The translations under genes were made by a program, and so were the position numbers. Below the pieces are notes generated by a model. It was not told the DNA's origin. It saw only the letters and a program-made list of their open reading frames with translations, and ran no database searches. DNA of 64,000 bases, taken from contig NMRB01000113.1 in assembly GCA_002633025.1 (NCBI GenBank), forward strand, positions 299,789-363,788, read 5' to 3'. This DNA comes from Notospermus geniculatus. Its lineage: Eukaryota; Nemertea; Pilidiophora; Heteronemertea; Lineidae. This document shows positions 9,588-19,415 of this stretch, piece by piece (the stretch's first letter is position 1; each line of letters opens with the position of its first letter).

Positions 9588-11145
9588 CTTTTGACCCGGT
9601 GGAGGCGATTCTGGGAACTGGAAGTACGTCTGCTGGTTGTATCGCTTAAACTCGTTCTCCGCGGCGTCCATGAAATCCTTCTGCGTATTCGGTGTTTTAG
9701 TTTCAGCAAGTTCACGAATGATTTGATCTCGATAGACGACCGGTAGGGGTGGACGGTTTGGGAATGCAGCCGAGTCATAGCTTGCATTATGACTCACATT
9801 CCGACTGTCCTCACGAGGCATAATATTTTCGTAGATATGTTCCGATCTCGCATCCATACTGAGATCATGTTTCGGCAAAACCTGGATCGGCGGATTTGAA
9901 GCGGACGGATTCTGTGTCTCCCAACTTCCTCTCTCATCATATCTACTTCCAATAGATGGCTCTCCTGCACCGTGCCTAAAATTATCAGAATCATACCCCT
10001 GCCTATCAAAATCTGGCCGATACCCCCCATCAAAGTCACTTCTAGCACCATTGTATCCTTGGGCCTGCGAATCTTGCGGACCCTGCAAATCATGCCGACC
10101 TAGTTCATTCTGATGCCACCTCTGTAAGGACTGAAGCGCTTCTGCTTTGCTGGGAACGTTTTTATCCTGAGCAGAGCGATCGGTGAAAACGCTATCGCTA
10201 CCGTCACCATCTCCTGCTAGTGATTGTCGCTGGCTGTCACCCTGCTCTGTTCGAAGATGCACCCCGGGGACTTTCAGATGCCCACTGGCATCACCGTGTC
10301 CTGAATTTTTCACGGGTGCCCTATCATCGTGCCCACGATCTTGGCCTCCATAATCTTGATTGCGTTGATCATAACCGTGGTTATCATAACCAAGCTTATA
10401 TGTCTCACCACTAGGTGGCAGTCTGTCACTCGTCCAGCGTGCATCGGGATCACCAAACGAATCTCGATACCCAGACCTCTGATCATAATCATACGGTTGG
10501 TTCTGCTCTGACCGGTTCAGACTGCCATATTCCCGCGGTTTCGAGGTACCGGGAATCGGTTCAAACGTCCTAGTGAGAGAATCCGTATTGCTATGACCAG
10601 GACTACTGAACTGAGGTCTGTAACCCATATCTCCAGGTCCTGAGGTCCGTAGGCCATTGTCTCGATAGCTATTTTCCCTATCACTATATGAATCTTGTCT
10701 CTCCAATCTCCTCCAACCCGGCACATGATCACTTCCACGATACGGCACGTCCCTCCGATCATACGAATCATATCCGCGTTCACTGTAAGAACCACGTGCA
10801 TCAGCATCACAATATGAGTTACCCTGACCTTCGCGGTCATAGCGCCCTCTATCACCATACCTTGAATCAGAATACCCATAACCGTCACTCCCGTTTGCAT
10901 CCCTGAAATTACCGTTATCACGTTCATACCCAGGACTAGCCCACCCACGATTCGGATAACTATCACTACCGCCATGAGGGGGCGCTTGCATACTATTTTG
11001 AGGATATTGCTCAGGAAAGCCATAGTCATCAAGATCATTGCCACTGATCACAGAATTATCGTTTTCGTCCACCTGTCGTCCGGGGTGATTACGGAATTTG
11101 TCAGCAGTCGGCCCGTTCGGAAGGCGTGGCGGTCCCTGGTCCACG
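9588..11145 (-). CDS. PLEKHA5/6/7-like: PLEKHA5/6/7-like gene, 1,558-bp Tyr/Gly/Asp-rich exon (block A)
   Basis: Acceptor CATTTCAG (11,146-11,153) and donor CAAAAG|GTGAGA (9,583-9,588) on the minus strand. The first base completes Ser after the PH exon (RDP-S-VDQGPPRLPNG). The exon adds 519 residues and leaves in phase 0. About 350 residues are low-complexity, built of Tyr, Gly, Asp, Arg and Ser (GYDSYDRRD, YGDRGRYDRE and similar), so mostly disordered. A short helix, ALQSLQRWHQNELG, lies where vertebrate family members have a similar -QLEQW- helix. Near the end come PNRPPLPVVYRDQIIREL (Pro-rich, possible SH3 or WW ligand) and DFMDAAENEFKRYNQQTYFQ. YENI (9,822-9,833) and YDNH are Tyr-x-Asn sites. 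There is no start codon here; it is an internal exon. Confidence 0.92.
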
Positions 11146-11460
11146 CTGAAATGAAATTTGGTATTTCACTATCAGGTTCTCAATTGGTATTTCTAGAAGG
11201 GAAAATCTGATTGGTGGTTTAACAATTTGGGTTTTCATAACAATCTACATCTTGATATCCTTTTCATCCATATTGAAATTGAAGCAGCGCCGCTCTGGTG
11301 GCTTTGGTCTAAACTATGGTCAAGGGTCCCGCTGTGTTGTACAAAGACATATTCCCATTATTATGACATCCTGGTGCGCATAAAACATTCTGACCATAGT
11401 TTTTAGGTCACGACCAGAGCAGTGCACCTTTGGTCCTAATTTCTAAAACCAGAATCTCAC

Positions 11461-11570
11461 CTTGGATCCCTCTGTAAGATCGTAGCGAGGCTCAGAGCAT
11501 TCAGCCATCTTTGCATCTCATCACGCGTTTCAGCAGCAAAAAAGTACGTTTGCATATTTTCATGTTCAAC
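11461..11570 (-). CDS. PLEKHA5/6/7-like: PLEKHA5/6/7-like gene, PH domain exon 4 (block A copy)
   Basis: Acceptor TTGTTTACAG and donor GATCCAAG|GTGAGA on the minus strand. Phase 0 in and phase 2 out. Encodes VEHENMQTYFFAAETRDEMQ then RWLNALSLATILQRDP: the last beta strands and C-terminal helix of a PH domain, with the invariant Trp of that helix (RW). The family pattern is FK--H--MRTY-F---T--EM--W--A. The copy at 21,524-21,633 encodes the same residues. Confidence 0.93.
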
Positions 11571-11666
11571 CTGTAAACAAGAAATAACACGTCCCTTTTT
11601 TATGCAACATGTCAGCCATAGTGACAGGCGGTGATGTTTTTACTAGTGCTTTTATACAGTGGTTTA

Positions 11667-11843
11667 CAGGGGCGGATCCAGGATTTGGGAAAAGAGGGGG
11701 CGCCCTCTGCCACTTAACATTGAAATCTGCGGTGAATTCCAAAGATCTGCTCCAAATTCCAGAATTTCATGGTCGATTTTACAGATTTGTTGGCCGAAAG
11801 AGGGGGTGCATGCCCCCATGCACCCCCCTTGGATATGCACCTG
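11667..11843. mobile_element. hAT-like MITE, CAGGGGCGGATCCAGG ends (block A)
   Basis: Ends CAGGGGCGGATCCAGG and GGATATGCACCTG, with GTTTA near both sides. In block B the left end survives at 21,731 and is then cut by the N at 21,766. Confidence 0.75.
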
Positions 11844-11900
11844 GTTTATAATGCACACTGAGAACAAAAATTATCCACACCGACATCACCAAAAACTGAC

Positions 11901-12001
11901 CTTGAAGGCAAATCTTCTCGTAATGCCGTCATCTTTATCACAGGTATTGACTTTATAGCTCGGAAGAAGAATGGACCCAGATGACTGCGACTCACTGTCG
12001 T
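11901..12001 (-). CDS. PLEKHA5/6/7-like: PLEKHA5/6/7-like gene, PH domain exon 3 (only in block A)
   Basis: Acceptor TTGTTGCAG at 12,002-12,010 and donor TTCAAG|GTCAGT on the minus strand. Its two leading bases complete Asp after the exon at 22,867-22,942, and it leaves in phase 0. Encodes DSESQSSGSILLPSYKVN then TCDKDDGITRRFAFK. GSILLPS is nearly invariant in the PLEKHA5/6/7 PH domain, followed by the basic R-R-FAFK strand. No second copy is found: block B is interrupted by a single N at 21,766 where it should be. Without this exon the PH domain would lack its middle strands. Confidence 0.93.
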
Positions 12002-12240
12002 CTGCAACAACAATGTAAACAATTGACTACATTGGAATTGAATGATTGATTTCGGTGAAAAGCCAAAAAAATTGATTGGGCTCTCTGGCGCAATAGGAGT
12101 CAGCCGCGCATATTGCCAAAAGATGGCTGCAAAGTTCTAGCGGACCAATACACAGGCAAATCCACGTGATTGATGCTCGATCAAGAATGAATGGGTCCGC
12201 TATATGCATTGAATTGGGCCGTAGTGACACCTATTGGTAG

Positions 12241-12704
12241 TATTAGGGAAATGAAAGGATCCAGATAGAAGAGGAAGATTTCCGTCACGCGCGTGCCCGA
12301 GCTTAATGTGGCATAACTGACTTGATCCGTTTCGCAAGGTAAAATTCACACTTCCCAGATACTAGTTTCATAGATTTACGTAATATAAATGGATAAAATA
12401 CTAATGATAAATTCAAAACTATGCTCCTGCCTATACTGCCTATGCTCCTGCCTAAACTCCTACCTATGCACCTGCCTATACTTTTGATTATGCTCATGCC
12501 TATGCTCCTGCCTATGCTCCTGCCTATACACCTGCCTATACTAGTGCCTATGATCCTGGCTATACTGCCTATGCTCCTGCCTATACCCCTGCCTATACTC
12601 AGCATTGTTGCTAAGGATTTGGCCAGACGGGTCAACGGGTGGTCTGGGGGTCCTCCCCCAGAATTTTTTTTCCAGAAGCCCTGAGATGCGATTTCCTGTC
12701 ACCC
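12241..12704. other. Spacer between blocks A and B, with minisatellite array 3
   Basis: From 12,419 to 12,600 runs the same CTCCTGCCTATA minisatellite as at 2,503 and 3,096. It is followed by TTGCTAAGGATTTGGCCAGA, which also flanks the array at about 2,420. No exon is visible. Confidence 0.8.
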
Positions 12705-13021
12705 CACTTTTTTCGAAAAGCGGGGAGATAATAACAACTGTCACTTGTTTGGAGTGATCACTACATTCCTGACAAGTGAAGAAATATCATTTCAAACCAC
12801 TTTTTTATTCCCTCAGAGAAAATCCACAAGCAAAGACTAACATACAAAACAAAGAACAGCCACAGATTATTAGTAGAAATCAAGAAATTTACGTCAAGGC
12901 CAGAGAGTGAAGGTCAGTTGAAGAAGTTCAAGGTCAACTCAAGGTCAACTGAAGGTGAAGGTCATGCACACAGAATACTAGCTGGACGTACTGGTACAAT
13001 ACTGTGGGACTAGGGACAAAC

Positions 13022-14344
13022 CTGTGACGATTGTTGGACGAATATCATTCTCAATATCAGTGTCAGGACGTCTGCAATCCGCGACAACATCCGTATGATC
13101 TACGTCATCTTCGTCAGACCACAAATAAGGCGATGTCATCGTAGACACGGTGACCATCTTGACGTCCATATCGACTGGTTTCTCTCCGTGAATATTCGCA
13201 TAGTTATGAAACTTTGAGCCCATCTGGAACCCTGGTTGTGCCTTCGATGCGAACGTCGCCATAGCAGAGCAGCACCGCCTGATGCTTTCAGTATATGCCG
13301 CATCTTTCTCGTCAAATGCCGGCAAATGTTCGTAGTCGCCGAGATGAAGTGCTTCCATTTCGACGGCAAAGGAATCACGATTTGCTGCACCAAACTTCGA
13401 CGGTATAGAATTCAAGGACTTGGCAAAACTGGAATAATTCTCATAGTTATGCTGCCCTGGGCCTAAGTTGCAGCTCTGTGACCGGAAAAGATTTTGATAG
13501 TCATGAAAGTCTCGCTGCGGCCCCATTCTCTTCACGGTTTTTATACCGTCCACGTTATCAGTGCTGGCTATATGGCGAAAGTTCGCCCAATCATGTATGT
13601 CTTTCATTGTCTCGACAACCTTATCCCACTTAGGATTATTCGGAGACCTTGTCGGTGACGAGGCGCTTGACGATGCACTTCCTTCCATCGACCCTGAAGA
13701 CATGGAGCATAACCGTTTCCTGGAGCTTCGAGACCGCTGCACCGTTAAATACGGACCGACAATAACACCCTTCACTGGACCTTTCCTGAGATGTCCTTTA
13801 TTCGCCATGGCGGTTTTCTTCGTCAAATGACTCTCTAAGAACGCAACATCTTTCTTATTCAACGACCCAATAATCTTAACCTCGTCGGCAACACTAGGCA
13901 AAGGTTTGGAAAAATCGTCCTCCTTCAGCGCTTTAAAAAGTGGCGCCCAATTTTCATAATCACGTATGATCATTTTGATGTTTTCATCCTCGGGTGAAAT
14001 CTGTTCTATTCTGTCGATCAAGTCTTGTGGTTTGTGCGGCCGTCTCAGTGCCGCTTTCTCTGGGCTCCGATCATCCAGTCGATCCAAGCTACTTTCCCGT
14101 GATCGTCCATAAGACCTTCGCGTAGATGACTTTCCTCGTGCCAGAATGGCTTCCTTCGCTGCCTGCTCCACCTCAAATTTCTCGATGGCCTTATCGAGGC
14201 TTCTTGCCATGGCCAGAACCTTCCCTCTCCACCAACGTTCTGCCATGGACGTTGGCTTTTTACCCTTGTCCGATTTTTTAAACGGTTTGGGGGCGAAAAG
14301 TTTATTGATCATGTCAGATGAGGCGAGTTCGGGTTTCTTCAAAG
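13022..14344 (-). CDS. PLEKHA5/6/7-like: PLEKHA5/6/7-like gene, 1,323-bp exon (block B copy)
   Basis: Same length, phases (1 in, 1 out) and splice sites as 4,391-5,713. About 15 of 440 residues differ, nearly all near the two ends (for example SYGRSR for SYERSR, DEDDVDH for EEDDVDC). A central 300 residues carry one change (CNLG for CNFG). All four Tyr-x-Asn sites are kept. No stop or frameshift is seen, so this is not an obvious pseudogene. Confidence 0.85.
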
Positions 14345-14513
14345 CTGGGTGAGTACAAGAACAGAAAATTTGCATGAAGAGGAAATAAATAAGAAAGCTA
14401 GAGAGGATGGTAGCAGACCTGCCCAGACAAGATTAGATAGATCTTTAAATGTACAAGTCCACAGCCTAACCCTTCCCAAAGAGACCGTAGTAGATTAACT
14501 TTTGAGGTCTTTT

Positions 14514-14822
14514 TAAAGTTAAAAGTTAAAGTTCGAGTTTATATTCTGATATCAACAACGGTAGAGGTGTCATCCGACTTTACACTTTAACCCCAGTCTA
14601 TCCTGAAACCTTTCAGTAGAACTCAGATGAGCTGCTCATTCAGCGCTACAATCTGAGCATTTCTGACCGGTATCCATTTATACACCTGGGTGGAGAGAGG
14701 CCAGTGAGGCAAATAGACTTGCCCAAAGTCTCACGCCCAGTGGGATTTGAACCTGGGACCCTCTGACTGCTAGTCGGAGACCCGAACCACTACACCACCA
14801 TGGCTCCCCTCACCACTGTGGC
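14514..14822 (-). mobile_element. tRNA-derived SINE, family S1 (block B only)
   Basis: Read on the minus strand, a tRNA-like head carries an A box (TGGTGTAGTGGTTCGGG) and a B box (GGTTCAAATCC), followed by a unique body and an AAAGTT-type simple tail. Block A lacks it at about 5,890. A 3' part of the same family lies on the plus strand at 54,479-54,625. Confidence 0.8.
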
Positions 14823-15055
14823 TCAGCCAGTTAAAAGCCATTGGTTTGACATGACAGAAGTTCAGTTCTATGTATAAGGTATTAAAGTCTGTAGAATCAA
14901 GAATGAAGAGAAAAAAAGTTATAAGAATGAACAGAATGTAACCCTGAAAACGGAAAACAAAATTCTGCATGCAAGGCACCAAACCACTGAAAATTCAAGC
15001 TGCTATGATTTAAATCATGCAATGCACTTCTCACAAAAATGCATACTGTACTTTA

Positions 15056-16471
15056 GGCCACGCCAATTTCTTTTCTTGCATAGCGGGCAGGTCTGCCAGA
15101 AATGGAATGTAGGAGGGAGGAATAAAAATAAAAATAAAAGTCCATCCAATTGACAATTTTTTAAATTTTCACAGTTGTGTCGAGAACAAATTGTAGGCGG
15201 GGAAAATAAAAATAAAATTTTAAGGAAAAAGACAAATTGAACTGCAAGATGGTTTTAAAGACATGAAAGAAGGAAAATTCAATAGGGCTTTTTGGTAGGC
15301 ATATCAGGAATAAAGTAACACTACAGAGATAAATTTATTTTATTCCGATACTACTACACGTATAAATCGCAATAATGAATTACTACACGTATAAATCGCA
15401 ATAATGAATTACATTAATACTCTGGATGGATGACAAGTCTAATGTATTCTGTGTCCAACATTTCCATCACAGAAACAGGACTGACTGCATCTCTACACAT
15501 TACATGTACCTGCTGTGAAAGGCCTCTAGTCATTCATTAGACTCCACAAGTGAATTCAAATTTCCCGCCTATTACACCAAGGTATTTTCTGATTGGCTTC
15601 TGCGATTTCTGATAACTTGGCCCCAAAATGATTAATGTAAGTAAAGCTTGCAATTAAATCAACAGCATACTGAACAAGACCCAATTTCAGCCTCTCATAG
15701 TGTCCATCATAGCTTATTTCTGCTCATTAGGTCAGACCGGCTGACCAGAAACATCGTTGGCACACTTGGCGGGAAGCCAACTCTGGGGGCCACTGTTGGT
15801 TGTAGCCTATTCACACAAAACAAGTAAATATATCTTCATAAAAATGACCTAGACGGGCAAGCGTTATGTCACTGGAAAGGAAATTTCATCAGGAATCCAA
15901 CCAAACAGTTTTTGAGGCGATTTCTTTCCATCCCAGAGAAATAAAACCAAAAGTTCAGGACACTGTCGAGGTGAAAGCTATCCTCAAGTCGGGATCGTCG
16001 GTAACCCGCCAGTGCCTTGGAGACATCCTTCCACCCCAGTTATCTCCGCCGATCTCAGAGATTACTAAGAAGAATTTAATGTAAGTTTAGTCAAAAGGGC
16101 ACCAAGGCACCTGGAGGAAAGGGCACGGCAAAGTATTGCCTTCATACGTCTTGAAATCGATAGGGCATCACGGCAGTTGCGCGGGGCACGACGGCGAAAT
16201 GCCGTCGTGAAATTCGCACCCTGAACTGTTGCTCGATTTCAGCAACTTTACGTCAAACTTCTCGAAGAAATGCTACGAAAACACAGTTTAAGTGACAAAT
16301 GTCAGACTGTATTTTAAAAACAAAAACACTAGATAATATTTTCGGCGCATACTTTGAAAATAAAACAGAAAATATTCACGAATCTTTTCGGCGGGAATTT
16401 TAAAAACTTTCCACTTTTTCGGGGCGAATTGTCGGCGGGCCCGCTATGCAAGAAAAGAAATTGGTGTGGCC
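15056..16471. mobile_element. 1,416-bp non-autonomous DNA transposon, TTA target duplication (block B only)
   Basis: Near-perfect inverted ends of about 33 bp start GGCCACGCCAATTTCTTTTC and end with its complement. They are flanked by TTA on both sides; block A has the empty site CTTCAGTACTGG (about 6,331). The 3-bp duplication suggests the Harbinger superfamily. A 72-codon open frame at 15,866-16,084 has no recognisable transposase motif, so the element probably depends on another copy for movement. Confidence 0.85.
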
Positions 16472-16681
16472 TTAGTACTGGAAACAACCATGCACACAAC
16501 ACATTGTTCCTATATGTATTTCACATCCTATGATCACAGCATCTACATCTAGAATGTTACACTAACGAAGGCACAACAATGCGAAGTTATACCATCGCTT
16601 TTAACAAGAGACTGCACGTAGGAACATTAATACTCGCCTTTCTTGTGAAAAAAGATGGTATACGCTAACAAAAGTCGGTAC

Positions 16682-16711
16682 CTTTTTTCCCTTTTTTCTT
16701 TGGAGGATGAA
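16682..16711 (-). CDS. PLEKHA5/6/7-like: PLEKHA5/6/7-like gene, 30-bp Lys-rich microexon (block B copy)
   Basis: Identical to 6,546-6,575 including acceptor and donor, in phase with the neighbouring block B exons. Confidence 0.68.
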
Positions 16712-16883
16712 CTAAAATAAGTTACCAGAGTCTACCAGTTTGTTTATATGTGATGTTATGACAGATGAATTATGGGATAGACTTGTACGTCTGCTCAAGG
16801 CACCACTGAGAGAGATTTCAGTAGTCTTCACTGACTGCAGATATCAGTCCTCCCAAGTGTATGGACATGATGAGCGTAGACTT

Positions 16884-17273
16884 AAGCCAGGCATACATCG
16901 CACTTGCGACTGGAAGTAACTGATCTGATCAACCGCTGGGGATGTACGCGCTGCACGCACATCGCAAAATCAGCAACTCAGTAAAACAAGGAGCATCTAA
17001 TCAGTCGTCATGTCCAGAGCACGTACATCGCACTTGCGACTGGCAGCAACACAGGTAACATCCGGGGTGATGAGATTCGACGAGACTAGGTTGAACGTGT
17101 GCAACTCGCGGCAACTGGCAAAATCTCAGTTCCAGGAGTCGCAAGGGTGCGTACATCGACCCTTTCTGGCGACTGATCAGTCGCCTCCAGTTCCAGCTAG
17201 ATCCTCCCCAGTCGCCAGTAGCTCAGTGACGACTAGTTGTCTCCAGTCGCAAGTTTGATGTACGCTAGGCTTT
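16884..17273. mobile_element. R1-subfamily MITE (block B)
   Basis: The insertion is at the same place as in block A (6,748-7,130), so it predates the split of the two copies. Confidence 0.8.
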
Positions 17274-17611
17274 AGTATAGCGGAACACTTCCCAAGACAA
17301 AACACTTTTAATATGTGTTTCAATATTATATGATTTGTTGTGTAGATATTCTGGTTAGCACCGTTTACCTACAAGCTGAGATTGAAGCAAAGTATTCTGG
17401 ACAATGTTTCAGAAACTTTTGCGTCATTGTGGCCTAGAAATCTCCACTTCGAACATTTTTCAGACCACAAAGCTTCAGTTTATGAACCACTCTCCAGTAT
17501 ATTAATTCCCTTTACCAGCACAAGATGGCGTCGACCTCAAGCAGGCCCAAGATGTCCAAGCATGGTTACAGGATCATTTGTAAGTTTGTCTGCAAAGTTT
17601 TGATAACTTAC

Positions 17612-17674
17612 TTCGTTTGTCTGAGCCTTCGTTTGTCCGATCAGCGACTGGTCTCTTTCCCTGGCTGGGGTCAT
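17612..17674 (-). CDS. PLEKHA5/6/7-like: PLEKHA5/6/7-like gene, 63-bp exon (block B copy)
   Basis: Acceptor GTTTTAG and donor CGAA|GTAAGT on the minus strand. Phase 1 in and out. Encodes DDPSQGKRPVADRTNEGSDK; two residues differ from block A. Confidence 0.82.
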
Positions 17675-17734
17675 CTAAAACAAAGAACAAACAACCCATT
17701 AACTTTAGGAATACGAAGCTGACTACCTGTCAGC

Positions 17735-18086
17735 CACTCTGAAGGGGTCACCACCATCGTTCCTCGGCTAAGACCTCTGAAAATGGCTAAACACAGCACA
17801 GGATTCTTGTGCTCATCGATTTTACAAATATTTTGTTAAAGTAATCGTACCAAAAATTAAAATTTGTTCCAGTATTTGTAAAGATACTACTATTTTAACA
17901 TTCCGTTGGGTATTCAATGTTTTACCGCAGTAAGGAACAAAGTAGGAACTCTTTCGAAACCCTATGCAATTGCTTGTGCAACAGTCAGAAATTAATCCGC
18001 CTTGTACAATGCATTTGCGCTGTGCAACAGTAGTACTGAGTTTACTGTGGCAGCGTTGAACCCTGGGTATGAGATTGCCTGTCAGC
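17735..18086. mobile_element. About 343-bp insertion with 9-bp target duplication (block B only)
   Basis: CCTGTCAGC at 17,726-17,734 is repeated at 18,078-18,086. Block A has it once (about 7,566). No inverted ends are visible, so a retroposed sequence is possible. The type is unknown. Confidence 0.65.
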
Positions 18087-18630
18087 ACCAAATTCAGCAC
18101 TAGCGGTTTTACAGATAATATTGGTCGATCAGAGTTGCCCTTTTTATCACTTGAAGAACGGGTCAAAGAATCAAACCTACAATATAGAGGGGACAGGCAC
18201 CCATTTTTCCACTACACCATTCTGACAGCTTTAGGTCAGATATGCCACTACGACACCCCGCACAAGAACCAAGGACACAACCATAATAAGCACCAACTCC
18301 AAACTGCAAAGTACACACTGCCGCATAGATTTTGCCTTGTAAGGACATTCTCATGTATTGGTAAGGTAATTAATCGGACATGTCAATCAAAATTCTATGA
18401 CAGAGTACACAAACCTTGGATGAATAACCTCAGATTGCACCAAAGAGTAAATTTGTTCAACAAGATAACGGACATCTGCAGAAGACTTCTTAATTAACAC
18501 TGAGTTTGTACCAAGTACGCAGTACATTTTTTATCCTACCAGTACAGGACCATATACCTGATCTTTAACACAGCATATAAGAACTTGGCTACCGGTACAT
18601 TTCTTCACGAAAAGTAGACTTAGTTCTCAC

Positions 18631-18700
18631 CTCTTTCAAATGGGCGGCCCTCAAGATCCTCTGCCCGTTGCTGGGTCTCGTAATAAGAATCAGGAGCATC
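18631..18700 (-). CDS. PLEKHA5/6/7-like: PLEKHA5/6/7-like gene, 70-bp exon (block B copy)
   Basis: Same splice sites, length and phases (0 in, 1 out) as 8,816-8,885. Encodes DAPDSYYETQQRAEDLEGRP-FER with at most one or two changes. Confidence 0.84.
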
Positions 18701-18744
18701 CTGTAACGAATACATTATTTATTAATCTGTTGCCTATTTTTATC

Positions 18745-18902
18745 AGTAAAAGTAAAGTCGTCTCCGAATTTCACAAATTTTCAACCCCAAACAGGGTCTT
18801 CCTCAGGCACTTTCTAGTAGAGATCCCAGAAGTGAAGTGAAGTTACTGGGATCTCACTTCTGGGATCTCTACTGCGAAATTCAGAGACGACTTTACTTTT
18901 AC
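18745..18902. mobile_element. 158-bp foldback element (block B only)
   Basis: AAAAGTAAAGTCGTCTCCGA at the left pairs with its complement at the right. An inner hairpin, GAGATCCCAGAAGTGA against TCACTTCTGGGATCTC, sits between. Absent from block A. Confidence 0.7.
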
Positions 18903-19275
18903 ATGTACTACCATTTTGTGTGTCGTTTTTTGTGCTCTCTGTTGGATGCCTATTTTTCTCAGCTATCACCACTCATAACATCACTGGGTAGAATGCAGCA
19001 TTACCACTCATGATGTACATGTCAAATGAGGTCATGGCTTGATTCTGTACGATAAGTTTGTTATAATGAAATGTGTGGCGGTCTAGCAAAACCCTCGGAT
19101 GTCGCTGAATGGTCAACAAGGGTTGTCAGATTGCCCATGCATTGGTCTGCTACTGTCTACCTGTTACAAAGTACATTTCAGCTATTGAAATGTGCGGGTT
19201 CACCAAGGCCATTGACAGTTTCCTCAAACATGACATCCGACGGGTTTTCCTAGACCGCCTCACTAATAGTAACGG

Positions 19276-19350
19276 GTTCCTAAGGGGAAAGGCATAGCTT
19301 CCTACCGGATTCGAACCCTTGCATTAGGCATCAATCGCCAGCACCACACA
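19276..19350 (-). repeat. Fragment of tRNA-derived SINE family S2
   Basis: TTCCTACCGGATTCGAACCC (19,300) is the complement of a tRNA B box with flank. Fuller copies are at 22,400-22,525 and 22,676-22,755. Confidence 0.6.
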
Positions 19351-19415
19351 AAAGTTTGTTCTACAGTATAACTATCGTCATTGACAATCAGTAAAATTGT
19401 GGCTGAATTTCTCAC

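Larger units (their letters stand above)
4076..12240. repeat. Block A: first copy of an 8-9 kb duplicated gene segment
   Basis: Exons and introns from here to about 12,240 match block B (12,705-21,832) in the same order and orientation. Paired exons have identical lengths (1,323, 30, 63, 70, 1,558 and 110 bp). Differences are scattered substitutions plus insertions. Block A alone has a 570-bp Harbinger-like MITE, a 389-bp foldback and a 274-bp hAT-like element. Block B alone has a SINE, a 1,416-bp transposon and two smaller insertions. Block A also holds the PH exon at 11,901-12,001 that is missing from B. Confidence 0.9.

Noticed and set aside
10517-11044. 175-codon Met/Ile-rich frame on the minus strand, with a copy at 20,345-20,872
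   Set aside because: It is a shadow of the 1,558-bp exon in another frame. Changes between copies are explained by the real frame, and the composition is an artefact of Tyr/Gly/Asp codons.
14700-14800. tRNA gene on the minus strand
   Set aside because: A and B boxes are present, but the body continues into a SINE with a simple tail and the insertion is absent from block A, so it is a SINE and not a tRNA gene.
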